NCBI RefSeq assembly: GCF_009193295.2
Contig: NZ_CP059973.1
Location: 4,402,001-4,466,000, forward strand
DNA length: 64,000 bases
Direction: 5' to 3'
Origin: Bacteroides luhongzhouii
GTDB taxonomy: Bacteria; Bacteroidota; Bacteroidia; Bacteroidales; Bacteroidaceae
The translations under genes were made by a program, and so were the position numbers. Shown here one piece after another: positions 60,604 to 64,000 of this stretch (the stretch's first letter is position 1; every line of letters starts with the position of its first letter). The notes under the pieces were generated by a model. The model was not told where the DNA came from. It saw only the letters and a list, made by a program, of their open reading frames with translations, and did no database searches.

Positions 60604-63600
60604 CTAAAGCATAGCTTTAGGTTTCACCAAACACTTCTTCTTCAAAGTCAATATCGGCAGGAAAATAAACACCCCGATTACAGACATTATTAATCCTCCG
60701 ATAGTACCTGCCGCCAATGGAAACCAAAAGCCTTCTTTCTCCATACCTACCATAAAAGGAACGAATCCCAGGATAGTAGAAGTCACCGTTAGGAAAATAG
60801 GAATCACTTTAGTGTTCCAAGCTTTCACATAAGCTCTGAACGGTGAAAGACGCGGGAAACGTTTACGAACGAAGTTATATTCATTCAAAATATAAATGCT
60901 TGCATTGACCGTAATACCACAAAGCAAAACAAAAGAAGCAAATCCTCCCTGATCAAAGTTCAGTTTGAACCAATAGAATGTCAGAAACACTCCGATATAA
61001 GATACCGGAATCACAAAAATTATAGCCAATGGCTGTTTTAAAGAATTGAACAAAATACTCGTAATAAAAAAAATAATAGCAATGACAACCAAAAGCAGAC
61101 GATACTGCTTATTATCCTTTCCCCCCCACGACCAGTTATAATCCTCCGACTTGGCTGTATATCCCATCGGTAAAATCTCGTTAAACTCTTCCAGATCTTT
61201 TTTCAATAGTTTATTTCCCTGTTCCGAAGAACCGATATACTCATATTGCAAACACAACCGATACTGTTGATTCTCCTTGGCCACTTCCTGTGGCATTTGT
61301 CCTTTTTCCACAGTTGCCAATTCTGAAAGTTTATATTCCCTCTCTCCTATGTGAAAAGGATAAAATTGCATCGCCCACACGTCCCTATCTTCCGACTGAC
61401 GCGAAGAAAGTTTAATTTTTTCCGTACCCTCTTCTGCCATCACCGAACCTATTTCCATATTTCGCCCATATATCGGGTGGATAGCAGAAAATAACCTTCC
61501 AGCTCCAATCCCCTCCTCTGCCATCCGCTGTTTATTCAGATTAAAGTAGAATTCCATATAATCATCTTTCCACCAAGAGAAATCAGAGCTGACCGTCACT
61601 TCCCGAATCCGGCGGTGAGACAATAATTTTGCTTTTAATTTTTCTACCCAATCATACAGTTCATCATAATTATATCCATACATTTTTACCCGGAAAGAAC
61701 CCGCATTCTCACGTACATCATTACTGAACCCCTGATCCTGCAAACCATATATACTCCAATTTCCACCTCCCAGTTGAAGTGCCTTACTAATCATATTAGC
61801 TTTCAACGTATAAGGAAAACCGCTTTTTTGGTGTTCTTTCGTAAAATAGATATGAATAGAGGCTCTTCGGGCACTTTCTACAGATGTCTGGAACTGTTTA
61901 ATCTCTTTAAATTCGCTCAAATAAGTTTCCATCCTCTTAATCAGTGCATTCATTTGCTCAAGTGTACTCCCATTCGGCAAATTAGCATTGGCATGAAGTA
62001 CTACTTCTTCATTACGTGAAAAGTAACTCCCCTCATATACCTTTTGCACAAATAACCTTAGAGTACCTCCCAACGCTTTATCCACTATTGGTTTCACCTT
62101 TTCCTTATAAATGGTGGTACCCAACGTCTGATTATAAGTTTTCGCCCATCTATCATCACCTTTCATTTTTTCCGGCAATAGAAATACCGGTAGTCCGAAT
62201 GCCAACAATAGCAAAATACATACCGCCACCCTCCAACGACAAAGTATTTGTATCAGCCACCTGTAACAACGACTGAAATAAACCGGAAGCCGACGCATTC
62301 TTGAACGTATCCACACAAAGAAACGCACCTCCCCAATCTTCCATTTGACTATTGAAAGAGAAGATTTCTTTCTTCGTTTCAATCCTATTTTATCAATTAG
62401 AGAAGGAACAAAAAATAAAGCAACCAGCAGTGATACTCCCAGATTTATAATCACTACCGCAGCAAAATCCTGCAAATTAAGACGTATCTTCTCATCCAGA
62501 AAAAAGATGATAACCAAAGCTCCCATCGTGGTCAACGTGGCTGCAAGAATAGACATAAATGCTTTCCGGTCTCTACGCCGCAAATAATGATCACTCATTA
62601 CAATTGTATTATCTATCACCAAATTTAATGAAACCGTAATACCCGCCAAAGAATACAATTGCATTTCCAATCCGGACGCATAATAAAGAATGACAGCTAT
62701 TGCCATATTAACAGCCAGACTGATTACAATCAAAAAAAGATATTTGGGACTAAAGGTGATCAACAATACAAACAGGAGCAAAATTGCTACAGTCATTCCC
62801 GTACGCAGATAAATTTTCCCCAGTTCTTCCTGAATAAATTCCGTTGCATCGTAACTGGTGTGAATCTCATATCCTGCCGGAAGTAATAGCTGGTTATCAT
62901 CCATAAACGCTTTTATCTTTTCACTCAATGCCAATTGATTTGCTGTTTCTTCTGCAACAATCGACAGATAAATTGAATTCAGCCCATTAATCCGATAATA
63001 ATTTTGTGGCTGCTCCTCCATACGGGAAACCTTCACCAGCTCATTCAAACCTATGATTTTACCATCTTTCATTTTTACCTTTACCCGCTCCGCATTAAAC
63101 TCTCTGCCCTCCTGTTCGGGAACCAATGCCAAACGTATCCACTGCCTGCCCGAAGCACCCTGCTCCACATCATAAGTACCCAAAAATTCTTTTTGATAAT
63201 GCAACCGGACAGCTTGGCGAATATCATCCATACTTATTCCAAGCGCATGCAATTGTTCTGAATCATACTCCAATCGCCATTCCATCGGAGTAGCTCCACT
63301 AAGATTTATTTTATAAATTCCCGGAATCTGTGCAAGACGCGTTTTTATATGTTCCTCCGCATACTGCTGAATTAAGAAAGGAGTAGCGGGTGCATTGATC
63401 GTAAATGCCATAAAAGGCCCCTGATTACTTTGCCCCGGACTGTGCATCTGAATATACGGATAGCTCACCCCATCCGGTAATTCCGGCCACGTCTGCCGAA
63501 TAATAGTAGAAGCTTCAAAGCGGGCAACCGCTGCGTCCACATGTTTATCCAAATTTACACTGACACTTCCCCATCCGTTTCCTGAAATGGAAGAAATCCC

Positions 63601-63840
63601 TCGAATTCCCTTCACACGGGCAAGCATTGCTTCTAACTTACTGGTAGCCGTCATTTCCACTACACGTGCTGAAGTACCGGGCATACTGAATCTCACCGTA
63701 AAACCGGGTAAGGTCCGCGATGGATTCAGTTTGACAGGCAGCAATGGAATGAGTGCCAACCCCACTAATGCCACACAGACAAAAGTCACAATCAACGTGA
63801 AAGCAGAAGCCTTATGAGATTTCACTATTTCAGAATCCAT
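60604..63840 (-). CDS. RND-family efflux permease
   Basis: A 1078-residue inner-membrane pump with 12 TM helices and two periplasmic loops. The N-terminal LNPSRTLPGFTVRFSMPGTSARVVEMTATSKLEAML and later FASFVLLCGITVNASIYILNEYNFV are typical. In helix 4 the proton-relay pair DD of AcrB is DN (SLNLVIDNTIVMSDHYL), and it is neither the CzcA nor the CusA form. It belongs to a Bacteroidetes-type branch whose substrate is unknown. The preceding gene on this strand (TolC-like) lies at the window edge. Confidence 0.92.
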   Translation of the reverse strand: MDSEIVKSHKASAFTLIVTFVCVALVGLALIPLLPVKLNPSRTLPGFTVRFSMPGTSARVVEMTATSKLEAMLARVKGIRGISSISGNGWGSVSVNLDKHVDAAVARFEASTIIRQTWPELPDGVSYPYIQMHSPGQSNQGPFMAFTINAPATPFLIQQYAEEHIKTRLAQIPGIYKINLSGATPMEWRLEYDSEQLHALGISMDDIRQAVRLHYQKEFLGTYDVEQGASGRQWIRLALVPEQEGREFNAERVKVKMKDGKIIGLNELVKVSRMEEQPQNYYRINGLNSIYLSIVAEETANQLALSEKIKAFMDDNQLLLPAGYEIHTSYDATEFIQEELGKIYLRTGMTVAILLLFVLLITFSPKYLFLIVISLAVNMAIAVILYYASGLEMQLYSLAGITVSLNLVIDNTIVMSDHYLRRRDRKAFMSILAATLTTMGALVIIFFLDEKIRLNLQDFAAVVIINLGVSLLVALFFVPSLIDKIGLKRRKKSSLSIVKWKIGEVRFFVWIRSRMRRLPVYFSRCYRWLIQILCRWRVAVCILLLLAFGLPVFLLPEKMKGDDRWAKTYNQTLGTTIYKEKVKPIVDKALGGTLRLFVQKVYEGSYFSRNEEVVLHANANLPNGSTLEQMNALIKRMETYLSEFKEIKQFQTSVESARRASIHIYFTKEHQKSGFPYTLKANMISKALQLGGGNWSIYGLQDQGFSNDVRENAGSFRVKMYGYNYDELYDWVEKLKAKLLSHRRIREVTVSSDFSWWKDDYMEFYFNLNKQRMAEEGIGAGRLFSAIHPIYGRNMEIGSVMAEEGTEKIKLSSRQSEDRDVWAMQFYPFHIGEREYKLSELATVEKGQMPQEVAKENQQYRLCLQYEYIGSSEQGNKLLKKDLEEFNEILPMGYTAKSEDYNWSWGGKDNKQYRLLLVVIAIIFFITSILFNSLKQPLAIIFVIPVSYIGVFLTFYWFKLNFDQGGFASFVLLCGITVNASIYILNEYNFVRKRFPRLSPFRAYVKAWNTKVIPIFLTVTSTILGFVPFMVGMEKEGFWFPLAAGTIGGLIMSVIGVFIFLPILTLKKKCLVKPKAML

Positions 63841-63870
63841 ATTTTACATTCTCAATATTTATATAAATTA

Positions 63871-64000
63871 TCATTTTATCAATTTTCCTCCATTAAAATC
63901 AAACCTGTCCGAAAGTGAAAGTTTCGCAGCAAAATCAAATAAAGTAAGCCGGCGTATCTTATAATAATTCAGCCAGTAGTTCTGCAAGGCAGAGATAAAA
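63871..64000 (-). CDS. TolC-like outer-membrane efflux protein (3' end only)
   Basis: The last 42 codons of a minus-strand gene that continues past the window; the stop is at 63871-63873. The pattern SALQNYWLNYYKIRRLTLFDF is the usual final helix of an outer-membrane factor (NY(Y/W)...R(R)LTLYDF). It lies 30 bases before the RND permease start, so the two are likely one efflux operon. Confidence 0.6.
   Translation of the reverse strand, partial: FISALQNYWLNYYKIRRLTLFDFAAKLSLSDRFDFNGGKLIK

Overview
The window is a chromosomal segment from a gut Bacteroides, most likely close to the B. thetaiotaomicron / B. ovatus / B. xylanisolvens group. Three things point there. Promoters repeatedly match the Bacteroidetes form (a -33 TTTG or TTG, a spacer of about 19-21 bases, then TAnnTTTG), and Shine-Dalgarno sites are mostly absent. 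The ATP synthase operon runs beta-epsilon-(small membrane protein)-a-c-b-delta-alpha-gamma. The gene families (DUF4301, NspC, HcpR/Hcp-like pair, CzcA/TolC clusters, clostripain-like lipoprotein) are also typical. The species is an inference.

1-5.9 kb: the 3' end of an AraC-type regulator; a clostripain-family (C11) lipoprotein flanked by two nearly identical promoter-sRNA-terminator cassettes; rtcB; an N-terminally truncated RmlD-like remnant behind an intact promoter; and a LysO-type exporter split into two genes behind a 10-bp inverted repeat and a roughly 280-nt leader that contains a 36-codon ORF. 5.9-17 kb: a Pif1-like helicase, a 0.6-kb inverted-repeat intergenic region, and the complete F-type ATP synthase operon on the minus strand (H+-type c subunit, short epsilon, signal-peptide-bearing a subunit). 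17-31.8 kb: mostly housekeeping genes, including purT, a GNAT acetyltransferase, a remnant of an Rpn-type nuclease, an acyltransferase, a Crp-like regulator, an outer-membrane barrel protein, a CatA-like acetyltransferase, DUF4301, a Rel-family ppGpp enzyme with a degenerate hydrolase site, an MFS carrier, panB, a HAD phosphatase and a MATE exporter.

31.8-39.4 kb looks like one regulatory island: a MacB-type permease and ATPase pair read leftward from a -24/-12 (sigma-54) promoter; two identical 15-bp palindromes exactly 21 bp apart upstream of it; and, read rightward, a metallophosphoesterase lipoprotein, an outer-membrane protein, an NtrC-type response regulator and its histidine kinase. 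39.4-41.9 kb: a Crp/Fnr regulator next to hcp, with a perfect Fnr-like operator in the hcp promoter. 42-47 kb: a uracil/xanthine permease, a CPA1 cation/proton antiporter and an acyl-CoA synthetase. 47-54.7 kb: an OmpR/HK two-component pair facing a heavy-metal RND pump operon (TolC, adaptor, CzcA-type permease).

54.8-64 kb: a thioredoxin-fold protein, two tandem nagA paralogues, a six-gene tRNA operon built of repeated Gly(GCC)/Leu units, nspC (spermidine synthesis), a flavodoxin-fold oxidoreductase, and a second RND permease followed at the window edge by the end of a TolC-like gene. No phage, insertion sequence with a transposase, CRISPR array or rRNA was seen.
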